Positions 11,239-22,717 of a stretch of DNA of 64,000 nucleotides are shown here, piece after piece (position 1 is the stretch's first letter; each line of letters starts with the position of its first letter). The notes below the pieces were generated by a model that saw nothing but the letters and a program-made list of their open reading frames with translations, ran no database searches and was not told where the DNA came from. The position numbers were made by a program, and so were the translations under genes. The stretch is taken from assembly GCA_021234155.1 (NCBI GenBank), contig JAJEKV010000020.1, forward strand, positions 1,973,275 to 2,037,274. The letters are read 5' to 3'. The DNA is from Isoetes taiwanensis. Lineage: Eukaryota > Streptophyta > Lycopodiopsida > Isoetales > Isoetaceae.

Positions 11239-12060
11239 CTAATTTCGGTGTCGGCGCTTGGATTTGAAGTGCCTTTTGATATCCACAATCTTTAGTCTGA
11301 GCCTAAAGTTCTTGAGAATAGTTCTCATTGATCCTCCTTTAAATGCTCTCTTTATGCTTGGTTCTGGAAGTTCTGATGTGGTTGCAATCATATTTGCATA
11401 TGGGATATCGTGAAGTTGCCCTCTTTTAAAGTTTAGAAGATGTAATGCTACAGACCCTTTGACCAATATGACATGACCAAGATTGTCTCTCATTTTTGCA
11501 TGCTAGCCAAGTCGGATAAGGCCACCAAAAAAAATTGCTTCCTCACTCATTGGGGTGTAGTTCTTGTGAAAAACTATGATATTTGTTCGTTGGTGAGTGC
11601 TAATAGATAATATTTGAGTGACCTTGTCCTTTGCTGGCCTTGCCCTCTTGTGCTTGCACCTTTCTTTTGAGTCGAGCTACCGCTAATTTCGACTGCTAGT
11701 AGATCATCATCGTCTCTTTGCATGGGTAAGACACTTTCGAGATCAATGCATCCTTCGTTCCTCACTCTGCATGGTTGCTCTACCAATGCTCTTGATTCAG
11801 TTGCAGTGCTCTTATTCCTGAGGAGACGTGCTTGGGTAGCTTGAAATTCCTCCTCTGATATCATGGGTTGCTGTTGAACTGCTGCTTAATGGTGTTGTAT
11901 GCTTCGATACCTGACAATGAATCACCTTTATATGAATGGCATTCTGCTATTTGTCGTGGAAAATCCTCATATCTATAGTCAATGAAGTCATCGTCTGCAT
12001 TTTCACACAGGAGGGAAAGAAGTTCGTCGATGCATAGTTCCTCTTCTCGACTTAGGAAAG
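11239..12060 (-). pseudogene. Unrecognised decayed coding tract
   Basis: On the minus strand, three open pieces follow each other and read like one decayed protein. First (about 12060-11880) comes an acidic piece with REEELCIDELLSLLCENADD. Next, in another frame (11864-11574), MISEEEFQATQARLLRNKST and a Ser/Gly/Gln-rich part. Then (11493-11239) MRDNLGHVILVKGSVALHLL and a basic end FKSKRRHRN. Together they would give about 250 residues with at least two frameshifts. I do not recognise the family. It may be a host gene relic or part of a transposon; there are no transposase or RT motifs. Confidence 0.35.
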
Positions 12061-12398
12061 TTGCACTAATTGCAACCGTGACCAGATGTGAAATGGAGCA
12101 AAAGGTTTATATGATCCTATCTTGAAAACATTACCAACAAAACATTGAGATGCATAGCTTGCAGAGAAAACATGTACATGAAGGCAAAACCCCACCTAAT
12201 CTAGGTGTTCCTAAGAAGCAGACGATAAAACCCACAATTGATAGCTATCGCATTCAAATGCCTTGTCCGCAGAAACCCAACGATCGATGAGAGCAGCTCT
12301 CCACAATGCAATCAACAGCAAAAAATGAACAGTGCAAAATGAACATCCAGGATGTATGCCCCTGTGACACGAATATTCTAAGTGGTGAGTATTCTCGC

Positions 12399-12500
12399 GT
12401 CCTTCGGGACATCCGATAAAATTGGAATGATACAGAGAAGATTAGCATGGCCCCTGCGCAAGGATGACACGCATAAATTGAGAAATGGTCCAAACTTTTC
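12399..12500 (+). pseudogene. U6 snRNA retrocopy, full length, fused to a LINE tail
   Basis: Closely matches plant U6 spliceosomal RNA from its 5' hairpin (GTCCTTCGGGAC) through GATACAGAGAAGATTAGCAT, including the invariant ACAGAGA box and the AGC triad, to the 3' end GGTCCAAAC. A few substitutions are present (GGAATG for GGAACG, AAATTG for AAATCG). The plant U6 promoter elements (USE near -60, TATA near -30) are not seen upstream. Instead of ending in the T-run terminator, the sequence runs into a LINE-type tail (12501-12563). I read it as a retrotransposed pseudogene made from a U6/LINE chimeric RNA. In the cell, real U6 forms the catalytic core of the spliceosome. Confidence 0.9.
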
Positions 12501-12563
12501 CATCTCATAGGCCAGTTGGCCTCCGTGGACGTTAAAATATACTTCCTTCCTTCCTTCCTTCTA
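12501..12563 (+). repeat. LINE-type tail fused to U6, with TTCC repeats
   Basis: CATAGGCC, loop AGTT, GGCCTCCGTGGACG then an A-rich stretch and TTCC repeats. Same plan as the tail of the LINE at 36.0 kb. The hairpin stem has GGCC/GGCC where the LINE has GACC/GGTC, a compensating change. Confidence 0.8.
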
Positions 12564-12593
12564 ATAACATCATTCTATAAGAATTGTACATTT

Positions 12594-12656
12594 TTTGGAA
12601 AACTACCAAAATACCCTTACGAGTTTATGTAATTACCAAAATGCCCCTATGAGTTC
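12594..12656 (+). repeat. Long-TIR element, left arm, outer part
   Basis: Starts TTTGGAAAACTACCAAAAT and is the reverse complement of the outer end of 25089-25358. The arm is interrupted by the LTR retrotransposon and resumes at 24534. The last five bases (AGTTC, 12652-12656) are the target-site duplication of that insertion. Confidence 0.85.
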
Positions 12657-14479
12657 TGTGACGTCCCCCACTCGCATACGGTGCCCTCACCGTATACAAA
12701 CAGGAGTTCATCCCCCATACCAGCTCCATGCTAGTACAGGGCCCTCCACGTGACACTGCAACCGTGACGGGTTCCAGTGGGAAGAGTGGAAGGGTCATTG
12801 CACCCCGTCTCCCTCAGGGCCTACCTAGCTGCGGAAGCGTAAACATACATGTCAGTAGCACATACATCAACATCATATGACCATCACGAAGGATGGTCCT
12901 CCACATATCTGCATAAACAAAGATCAACACATCACATAGGGAATCCTACCCAAGGCTCAGACTCAAAGGGATGGTAGCGGCGGCTTGGTCTCCGTGAGTT
13001 CATTGCGCATGAATTCATGGCAATGGATTTGGCTGGCATAAGAACATGGCTTAGGGTTGTCCACTCCATCCGCCCCTCCTGCGTACACTTTGCGGATAGG
13101 TTGAAGAACTTCGGGTTGGACCATAGCTGCAGGGATCATAGCCAAAGGGGCTATAGCCAAAGTTACATCTCCCCTGCACCCGATGAGGCGGGTAGGGAGG
13201 TTTCTCTCCCACCGGATGATCAATGCCATAGCAAAAGGACTAGAGGACACCAACCGTCCGCATACTTTCGACTTTAACCCACTTGAAGGAACTACCACCA
13301 CGCGACCGGTCACCCCCCGTTGCCCAAGACACAACCACGCACCTGGGGCCTCGGCTGAAACCCTCGGTGGCACCGCCGCCAGCACGGCTTCTTATCCCCA
13401 ACGGGTGTCGAACTCATACTTTCGGGGTGCACGCAGGTCCCCGAGTATTAAGCGCTTAGTCTGCCGGTGCTCTCTCCCGTAGACTTTACATCCCGAGAGA
13501 GCAACCGCTATGGACACACGACCACCCTTATCAACCGGTCGACCCCTAAGAACACAACACAAAGGGCTATTGTACGCAGTCGCATCTATAGTGTGCTAGA
13601 GAGGCTAATCTAGGAGCATCTACTACCAAGCTTTAGGTCTCTACCCCCCTTCCCAATACAAGGAGTTCACAGAGATACATCATCCATATACATCACGGAA
13701 GAACTAAAGAACAAGATCTAATCTATATCATAGAGTTAGGTTCTTTAGTTAAAATCTGCTATCTAGAGTTCTAGAGGGTCATTATGGGCAATTTAAGAGG
13801 CTAAACCCTCTTTTTGATTCGATGGCTGAAATGGGGTTTAGACTACTAAATTGCCTAAATACCGATCCTTGAGTTCCTCCTCCTCGACTGAACTTCGACC
13901 ATCCTGCTGAAATGCTCGAATCAAGGAAAACTAATGATGCGCATTCTCTCGGACAGAGTTCGGGAGGCGGTTTTGGCTCTTGAGGCAGCCAAAACGAGGA
14001 GCTCTAAAACCCTAGAAACGAAAATGGGCAAGTTAGGGTTCTCCTACTTAAATAGACAAGGGGGTGGCTAGGGTTTCCAATTATCCCCTTTAGGCATGTG
14101 GGATAATTGGGAAAAGGGCCCACTTGCCTTTAAGGGCTAGGTGGCCAAATGTGCCCACATGGAAATGTGTGCACCCAAATGTGCTCACATGGAAATGTGT
14201 GCACATTAATGAATGTGTACATTGGAAAATGTGCACATTAATTGCACCTATGGGTATGGCCCACTTGGCATCAAGTGGCCACATGGAAATGTGTGCCCAC
14301 ATTAATGTGTACATTGGAAAATGTGCACATTAATACTAATGCACATTCTTAGCAAGTTGCCCCCCAGGGGCTACCCACTTGGCTACGTTGGCATACCGCC
14401 GGTCGGGGGTGGCGTGTATGCGGCGTGGCGGCAAAGACAATATCGTCCCGGGGCGTATCTTTGTCTTTGGAACGTCACA
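12657..14479 (-). repeat. LTR (3' LTR of the minus-strand element)
   Basis: About 1823 bp. Near its plus-strand left end is a perfect 8-bp hairpin (ATACGGTG CCCT CACCGTAT, 12676-12695). In 14150-14345 it has tandem, partly palindromic words such as CATGGAAATGTGTGCACATT. Most of 13560-14400 is almost identical to the other LTR, whereas 12940-13560 and 14400-14479 differ by many small indels. Confidence 0.95.
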
Positions 14480-14492
14480 TTCTCCCCACCTT
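14480..14492 (-). other. Polypurine tract
   Basis: Minus strand AAGGTGGGGAGAA directly before the 3' LTR; primer site for plus-strand DNA synthesis in LTR elements. Confidence 0.8.
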
Positions 14493-17400
14493 GAAATGAT
14501 GTTTCCGGCCAGCGATCGTGGTTCTCCCCACCTTGGAATCTTCCCTAACCGCAATCAACCCGATGCATAATGATATACTACTATAATACTTACACATTTA
14601 TTACGATTACTTTAAGATAATATTTTTAAATCGTTATTACGCCATTATTATATTATGAAATAACTTATCAATTCGTAACTTCTATTAAAACAAGGTACTT
14701 ATTAGTCTCCATTATCACAACATTTAGTTTATCACAATTTAACATTTTCATATACAATTATTATTTAAGATACTCTTCATTCCTTGCAACACATTCCAAT
14801 AAAGTTTGTGTTGCAAGTCTTCACCCTGTAAAAAATCCTGCATTAATTTTACAATATCTATAATTGCCTACTTACTATCTTACTTATTAGAATTACTCTA
14901 AGGTAATGTTTAAGACATTACTATTTAAGTTATCCAATTAACTTATCACATCATAACTTAGTCCACATAAGGTAATTATTAACTTTACTTAATACAACAT
15001 TTAAGTTAATCAAAGTTTATCAATTTCATACAAAATTTACACTTCTAAGGTACTCTTCATCCCTTGCAACACATTATAACAAAATTTGTGTTGCAAGCCT
15101 TCGTAGTTCGACCTCCTTGCCCTCCCTGGAGCTTCTATTGGCCCTGCAGGTCGACACTACCTATTATTAATTATTACAAAAATTTTGGTTATATGGTGAC
15201 CACCCCACCTATCTACATGGATGCATGGCTAATCTCCGTGGAAGAGGGTGGATCTTCCATTATGGCGTGGAGACAGGCGCCTATATGCCTATATGCAGCT
15301 CATGCCTACACCTCTAGTTGCCCAACAGAGGATATCCTTCCCCCAAGGTGGGGGGTGAAGGATAGATTCCTCCTATCAAAGCATATATGGGGCTAAAGGT
15401 GCCTTTCCTATCAATGCATTCCTTAATGACCTCCTTTCTCTCGGTCGCGTCTACTTCCGTGGGGCAGTAGACTTTCTAATCTACCTTCCACTTTCGTCCG
15501 GTGAACGGGTCATGCCTACATTGACATTACACCACGCCCTAGAGATCACCGTAGTGGTCTCATCATCGGTAACAACGCATGCAACCCATACCTAGCATAG
15601 GTTGCATGCGCAGATTAATCTTAACTACACATAGAATTAATCTACACAAATTGACATGCCCGAGCGATTTTCTTGGCTCCTTTAATGCATGTGATTAACA
15701 TAATTACCCTAAGGTAATATTTATGAATTAACATTATCATAGTATCGGATACATTACTTCCGATAGTACAATTATATTTACTCTAAGCTTTGCAATATTT
15801 AACGACTTTTAGATCGCGATTATTTAAACAATAACCCTGATTTAGACCTATTGTTACATAGACAAGGTTTTAATTATCATACACAAGAATTAGATGTGCT
15901 TCTTATTCTCTTCCTTGGGTCCTGCATTACCCTTGGAAGTATATCCCTAAGATGCACTTAAGTATATCCGAATTCTATTTTCTATTTATATTTATAAGGA
16001 CCTATAGCTATCCTTGGAAGGAATTGCATCCTTGCGAAGGATTAATTAACATGCTACTTCACATTATCGTTGTTATTTAACTTATTTCCCTATGATACAT
16101 ATACGTACAACAATTTCTATGCAGTTATTAGGATCTATATTTAACTTATCAATAAGACACATTAAGGCTTATAATACATGCGCATACCTTACCTAAGGCT
16201 AAAACGCATCCACTCATTGAGCCGGCGTCGAGTAGTTTGGAGGTGACTTGGTCGTTCATTGCTCCCATAGTTTTGCTCCACTTCGTTGGTGTAGTTCACT
16301 ACTACGTCGGGCCTCGCCGTTGAAGGCCTCCCGAGCTATCTATCTATCTATCTTACGCTCTATTCGCCCGGCCATTGCGGAGTGAACTCTATTCTACTGG
16401 GTCAATCAATTGGGTGCAAATGCGTTCAATCATAAGATTGAGCCCTCCCACTTTCTTCGAAAAGAAAATGGTCCTGCACCTTCAATGACATTGCACACAA
16501 CGTCATATCTATTCTCTCCCTTAAGAGGTTATACGCTTCTTACTTAGCGCATTAAGTTACTAGCCTTAGCTAACATATATAACCATCTAAGATGGATGCA
16601 CATATTATGTTATCATTTATTTCAATATAATTATGGGTTATCTACTTAGTTAGAACGATTCTAAACCACAAGGTTTTGTCATGACGACAATTCCTTTTGT
16701 CTCAAAGGACTATTTGATTACTATAATTCTTATTTTAGATGTACCTTGCATGTACTATTATTTTATTATTCTAGAGATTCCCCCTTTCTTAGTTATTTAA
16801 ACTCTTGGAATATTCCTACCAATCGAATTGATGTCATCGTAACAAGTTGGCCGGACTTGTTAGATTACTTCTTTTCTTTCAGTTGGATTATTCTTTAGGA
16901 GATACTAGATTTATACATGGTCAACAATTATCCTAGTAATGATTCCTTCTTAGTGAGGAGATCAATCTCACCAAGTGGTTTCAATACATTGGATGTCTGT
17001 TAACAATCGTGTATAATTATAGTTACTCCTATGCATTTCCTTCCCAATGTTGACGCTTAGCTCAATATTGGGGCAATCCTTTCAGCGAGAATATCTGGAA
17101 ATGCCTTCTAATCCCAATATGGATGTTACCATCCATACATTTAACCTACTAGGCCCCGTGGCCTTAGATCCTTGAGCTTGCTAGAAGCTCATCCACTTGT
17201 TGCCTGCTTGAAGGAGCAAGGTAACGTTCTTCCGAGTCGCTCGATACTTCAGTCTCCTTGACGGTGGATGCTCTTTGAAGTAGAGGTTGACTTCGTTCGC
17301 TAGAAGCCTCTCATTGCTGGTGGCTTGATGGTGTAGTTGATCACTTGAAATCTTCCATGCCGCTTTTCAAAAGCCTGAAGGTGGCGCCGTTGAAAGAGAT

Positions 17401-19372
17401 CTTTCATCTTGAACTCTTTGTCTTGGCAGCTAAAGGACGACTCTGTATCCGATATTGTTTCCTCGACTCCATCGATGTCTCATACGTCGAGTCCTCTTGT
17501 CGTTGTTGTGTTGCCCAAGAGTGTTGGCGATGTTGATTGCTTCACCCCCAACTTGCATGACATCTCTTCCTTTGATCTGTTACGCTATGGGAGGGAAAGA
17601 ATAACAAGGGAACTATACATGCAAAACATATAGCTTCCATAATCACAATTACTACTAGAGCTATTAGGTCCCCCTTGTGCCTCCCTTCGAGTTGCACACC
17701 TACTCCCTGGCGATGTCATTGGTGTTCATTGGTGTTGATGATCTATATTTTCCTATTTGTACGTCAGCTCATACTCCGGGGTAACTTGTTGATATACTTG
17801 GGCCCTCCGATGTTTGTCGGCTATGGCACAACCGCTTTGCATCACATTCTAACTAAGGTGTGCTTGTCGTTGATGCTTCGACATTTCAGTCTGCTTCTTG
17901 ATCCTGTTCTCGGGCAATAATTGTTCCCCCCTTCATGATACTTGAAGCTATTTGAAGGCGTCTCTTGAGGCTGTGCGCGATTCCTTTGGCTATACTCCTC
18001 TGGAGTTGTTCTCTTCTGCAGTTGTTCTTTGAATCGTTCATCCTTGGGTTCACCAAGTTGCATGCAAGGCCGCGTGCAAGTCATCGGCTCGCCTCACCTA
18101 GTTGGTTCTCCATCGAGCTTCCAAACTTCTTCGTTTGATCCCCTCGATCACATGGCTTGGGCGTTGTCACGTTCCACTATCTTAGTCTTCTTGTCTTGAG
18201 GTACCTTCCGGTGACTTTGATTGTGCTTTCGCCAGTTTTGATCCTCCCATTGCCTCACAGGAAGCTTCGTGGAAGAAGTCGGTTGCTAGCACTTCTCCAT
18301 CTTTCGGTTCGACCTTTGTCCTTCTATGCATTTCGGTCTCTTTGGCAAGTAAGGCATCATGACTCTCCTCCTCGATGGGCTCGTTGTTAGGGATGATGGA
18401 TCCTTATCTCTGCGCGCTTGACCCTTCGTTGAAGAAGTACGCCTTAGATATACTCTTGTCGTTGAATAGCCTGGCTATTATCTTGAACTCTCTTTTTAGC
18501 CCGAAGGTGCTTCGGTTACTATCCTTGTCGTTAAAGGCGTCGAATGCTTCTACCTTGGGCGTTTGGCGTGCCACATGTCGAGATATGGTCGGCTTCTTCT
18601 CTTCTAATTCTTGGTAGGAGTACTGGCGAAGCCATCACCTAGTTGTTGGGGCATATCTCCTCATCGCGGTGCCTTTTAGTAAGTGCATCTCCATCTAATA
18701 CACGTGTCATAGCACATCCCCCTATATTACCACAAGTTGGAATTATGGTCGTCGAGATGTTGCCTTCTTAGTTGGCTCGTTGATGTCGGGGTGTTCCTCC
18801 TTCCATTGTTGAGGCCACTCATGTCATAAGTTAGTCAAGTCTTGCCACTTACAAGAGGTAGTGTTGCGCCGGCGATGTCACGGTGCCGCGTTGATGATCT
18901 TGACATGATCGGTGTTGTCTCTTATTCTAACATTGGGTGGCGAAAGCGGTCTTACGCTTGAGGGCATTTCCAAGTGTTTGGAGTTGAAGGTTTGCTTGGC
19001 CTCTAGTCGTTTCTCCCTCGTAGTTGCTCTTCCATTTTGATCTTGGGCTATAGTTGTGCCTCCTTGCTTCCTCCTTTGGTAGTCGAAGTGAAGGAGCTTC
19101 TTGATCTAAGCACTAAATCAAGTAAAACATGACTCTAAACTCATGTTTCTCCACTATATATGTGGACACCCTAGATATACAATAGACATATCGCATTTAC
19201 ATTGGGATTTTAATTCATCCACTTTTGCAAAACAACTACGAAGATCTACCTAATTATTTATACTCCTTTAGGTTTCCTTCCTCGATCGCGTTTGATCCTT
19301 CGGTTTTCTTTGCATCTTCTTTGTTCTGGTTGACTCCGGGATTCCTTGAGATGCTGCTACTATTGTTGAGCT
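14493..19372. other. LTR element interior, no recognisable gene
   Basis: About 4.9 kb of the element's 3' half. Only short ORFs on both strands; none has retroviral-type motifs. The first 2 kb (14.5-16.2 kb) are AT-rich. A small ATCT run is present at about 16337-16352. Confidence 0.6.
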
Positions 19373-20963
19373 TTATGTCTGATCCGAGCTGATCACCTCA
19401 AGTTGCGAACAGTGTTCGTCGATGTGATCCCTTGAAAAAGATGCTCCTCCTTGTTGTGTATGTTCGTCGCGAGGAATGCGGTAACCGCTCACGTCCCTAC
19501 ATGCGGTGTGTTGTTGCAAGATTGCTGATTGCGGTGCCATTGATCGAGCTTGAGTAGGGTCACCGGCTGTTTGCGGTCGGGCATTCTTGAATGTCTTGCT
19601 CGAGATCGTGGGTCGGGTGATGGCGTGCATTGTCAATCCCCCCGGGTTGAATTTCTCGAGTCGCGACTCCTCGTTGCTTGGGCTTTGCTTCATTCCGAGG
19701 TGGCTCTCCTGTGCCTGGAAGTGTGGTCATCTCCATTGCCCCTACCATGGCTCCTTCTGGTCGCCTTTGCGTGATTTGTACCTGCTGGCTAGGTCGTCTC
19801 CTCCGTCCTTTGGGTCCTAACCATTCGAGTCTCGCACTCCTTGGCTGACGTAGTAAAGCCGTCCTTCCTTTGGTTTCTAGGTGTTCCTGGGTCCGGAATT
19901 CCTGTTTGAGCAGAATATTCTCCTCCTTGGTCTTGCCCCTAGTGCTGATAAGGCCTTCGAAGTCGGAAATGTTCCTTGATATCGTCTCCTCCCTCTCATG
20001 GTCTCCTACCTTTTGGAACCGATGAAAGTTCTCCTGGCCTGGTGCAAGGGAGCCGGAGGCTCATCTTGGTCAGCCTTAGGTGCTTTGTGGTTGCCTAGCT
20101 TGGTTTACTCCTTTTGTTGACGTTGGCGCTTTGAGCTGCTTTGCTGCAAGGTCGTGGTGATCTTCCCTCCGGTTTCTATAAGCTCTGTGTTGCCATGAGT
20201 TGTCTCCTCGACGGAAGATTATGCCCTCGGCCCTAGCTTCGTGATGCTAACGCGACATCGATGCCTAACATCTTCCCGTGCACGTATTTTGTTGTCTCGC
20301 ATTCTTCCATTTGAAACTCATGTCGCGTCGAGTTGGTGAAGGCGTTGAGATCCTCTTTTCCGATGTGAGCTCGTGGGCGTGGTAGCCGGAGGTTGACATC
20401 TAGAACATTCTTGGTGCCGTTGGTTACCAATATTCTTCCCATTTGATGGAGATTGATGATAGGTCGGTGGTGTCTGTTCTATTCGTTTGTCGGTTGAGGT
20501 GTTTGTCGTTGTGCTTTCCCCTCTTGGGTCTGCCTTTTTCGGTCTCCTCTCCTTATCTGTTTGTCGTTGGCTGGGACCTTGATGTCTTCAAGAAGTTGCG
20601 CCCTTAGCTCGTCTGTGGCTCGGCCCCGCCCCTTCAAAGCAACGCCGTGTATCCTAGAGTCTACTTGAAGGGCTCTCCTACAATATTCTGGCTCTATAAG
20701 CAAGCAAGATGGCTCGGCGGCGGCATTACTAGAGACATATGTATAATCTACAAGTCTATGGACATTAGGGCGTGTGGTATGGCATGACATGAGGGTTGTT
20801 TTGCAAAGCCCTCATGGTGTTTGAGGTATACTCTAAGGTCCCAGCAAAGTTGGTTTGGGGGTCCAATCTCTACACATGGAATGACTTGGGCAGCTCTAGG
20901 CTCTAGCTCCTTTCTAGGTATCCCGGCAATAGGGAGTGTCAATGTGGCGGCTATATAAGTCAA
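19373..20963 (-). pseudogene. Possible gag remains of the LTR element
   Basis: Four minus-strand ORFs of 69-106 codons lie head to tail here (20963-20748, 20790-20479, 20442-20233, 19693-19373), about 1.7 kb downstream of the PBS, where gag would be expected. They are rich in basic and Gln residues (for example DKQIRRGDRKRQTQEGKAQ), which suits a nucleic-acid-binding Gag tail, but I see no CCHC knuckle and no conserved capsid motif. The assignment rests on position and composition only. They could equally be chance ORFs in GC-richer DNA. Confidence 0.3.
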
Positions 20964-21360
20964 ACTCTATTAGAAGGACACGAGAATTAGGTCAAGGTTT
21001 ATGCCTTTGGCTCGGCGGTGGTGTACCAACAGTTGGACTTGGGTTGCTATGCTAAGGTCTAGATGACTATAACAAAGGGGTGTTCCCGAGCACTTCTACC
21101 TAGGACTAAGGCATCAGCTTCGAGCGAGAGCGTACTTGCGAGCTACTAATGGGGTATGCTTCTATCTACAAACAAACTACAGTTTGGGAAAAGCAATTCA
21201 AGGGTTTGAGCAATTTTGGTCATTTTGAGATGGGGTTCGACATTTCTATCCTAATTTGAGGTCATAAATGGATTCTAGGCTGTCTAACGGTCCTAACGTA
21301 ACAAATTTCAGGCGATTTGGAGCTCACGTAGCTCAAGTTATGGAGGTTCAAAATTTGGAG

Positions 21361-21427
21361 GTCTCACCGCGTTGCGCCGCACCGATTTTGAGAATGTAGA
21401 AATCACGTCTGGCGCGACTTGTGAGAC
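21361..21427. repeat. Leader hairpin 1 of the LTR element
   Basis: 67-bp near-palindrome: left arm GTCTCACCGCGTTGCGCC, right arm GGCGCGACTTGTGAGAC. One of four related copies between the PBS and the possible gag. Confidence 0.8.
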
Positions 21428-21559
21428 ATGGGTCCCAATTGGGCTAGGCTTACTCAATTTAAGTGATCTAAGGCTGTAATTCCACTAAACTCATCGAGTT
21501 AGGCAGAATTGACCCCTTACTTGGTCGATTTGGAGCTGTTTTGGGCATTTTTGGGCATG

Positions 21560-21628
21560 GTCTCACATGTTGCGCCCAGCCCGATTCCTAAAATGTAGAA
21601 ATCATCACTGGCTGGCGGCGTGTGAGAC
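21560..21628. repeat. Leader hairpin 2 of the LTR element
   Basis: Left arm GTCTCACATGTTGCGCCC, right arm GGCGGCGTGTGAGAC. Confidence 0.8.
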
Positions 21629-22160
21629 ATCGTCTCAATTTTGCTCAAAAGCTCCAATTTGACTAAAACAAAAGCTAGAATTCTATAACTTAACTTAATT
21701 AAGTAACTTTATACTGATTATAATTTACTCTAAAACACGTTGTATTAAACAAATTTTATCATTTACGAAATTAATAAGGTTCTCCTTTGATATGATTGGT
21801 AAGTGCATATCTTTCTTCATTAGAGTTACTCCCTTGGTGTGTACTGTGCGGCTGTTGAGTCTTCAAAATGTTGGACCAGCTTCTGCTCTGCTGCTTCTTG
21901 ACCCCTGGCCTCCCGCTCTCGTTGTGCCCTCTCCTCTTCTTGTTTCCTTCAGCCTCCTTGGCCTCTGGCTGTTTCGCCTTGTCGAGGGAGTCGAGTGGTC
22001 CGTTTGGTCTTGCGTCATGTCGACGGAGGCTTGGTGTCTATCAGGATGCTGACTCTATCTAGCTTAAGGGTCTTGGTTCTAAGTCTAAGGCTTGGCCATT
22101 AATATTATCTAACATTATTACAGCTTAAATCTAATTAAGGATTATAATTCAAACACAAAC

Positions 22161-22239
22161 GATGCCCGCCCTCAGTGGTTGGCACGGGGGTTTGGGGGTT
22201 CAACCCTGTGGGTGGGAGGTTCAATTCCCCCTACTGTGG
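22161..22239 (+). other. tRNA-like segment inside the leader
   Basis: Has an A-box-like TCAGTGGTTGGCAC at about 22172 and a perfect B-box GGTTCAATTCC at 22218-22228, spaced as in a tRNA gene. Acceptor and anticodon stems are poor, so it is not a functional tRNA. It may be a tRNA-derived SINE piece. It reads opposite to the retrotransposon. Confidence 0.45.
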
Positions 22240-22355
22240 AATTCTTTTAAGATGAGGTTTAAATAGATTAGAAAGCTAATCTAGCTAATTCCTAGGCTGA
22301 AATTCGAATTACTAAGTTACTTTTCTAAATTTTTTTGACTTTTTAAACTGTTTTC

Positions 22356-22499
22356 AGATCAATGTCTCACACGTTGCGCCCAGACAGGTTTCTAGATCTG
22401 AGAAATCGGCCCTGGCGCTACGTGTGAAGATCAATGTCTCACACGGTGCGCCCAGACAGGTTTCTAGATCTGAGAAATCGGCCCTGGCGCTACGTGTGA
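22356..22499. repeat. 72-bp tandem duplication carrying leader hairpins 3 and 4
   Basis: Two nearly identical 72-bp units (22356-22427, 22428-22499). Each holds the GTCTCACACG(T/G)TGCGCC ... GGCGCTACGTGTGA inverted repeat, with an inner TTTCTA...TGAGAAA pair. Confidence 0.92.
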
Positions 22500-22704
22500 G
22501 ACCATCCTATTTGGCTCACTAATTTTTCGCTTTAACTGTTACTAATTCACTTTAACTGTTACTAATTCACTTTAACTGTTACTAGCTTAGCATATACTAC
22601 AAAAATGAGAAAAATTTTTCCCATTCTTCGAGGTTTGAGGATCCTATCAAGTTAGTACTACTGGGAGCATGGTCAGTGCTTTGCTCTTGGTCTCCAAGAA
22701 CATT

Positions 22705-22716
22705 GCTCTGATACCA
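22705..22716 (-). other. Primer binding site (tRNA-iMet type)
   Basis: Minus strand TGGTATCAGAGC, one base after the 5' LTR end; complementary to the 3' end of initiator tRNA-Met. It fixes the element's orientation. Confidence 0.92.
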
Positions 22717-22717
22717 C

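Noticed and set aside
12399-12500. Functional U6 snRNA gene
   Set aside because: No plant U6 promoter elements upstream and a LINE tail instead of a T terminator.
14090-14382. Paired ORFs (MYTLMWAHISMWPL and opposite strand)
   Set aside because: Present identically in both LTRs and produced by the palindromic U3 repeats.
22161-22239. Functional tRNA gene
   Set aside because: The acceptor and anticodon stems do not pair well.
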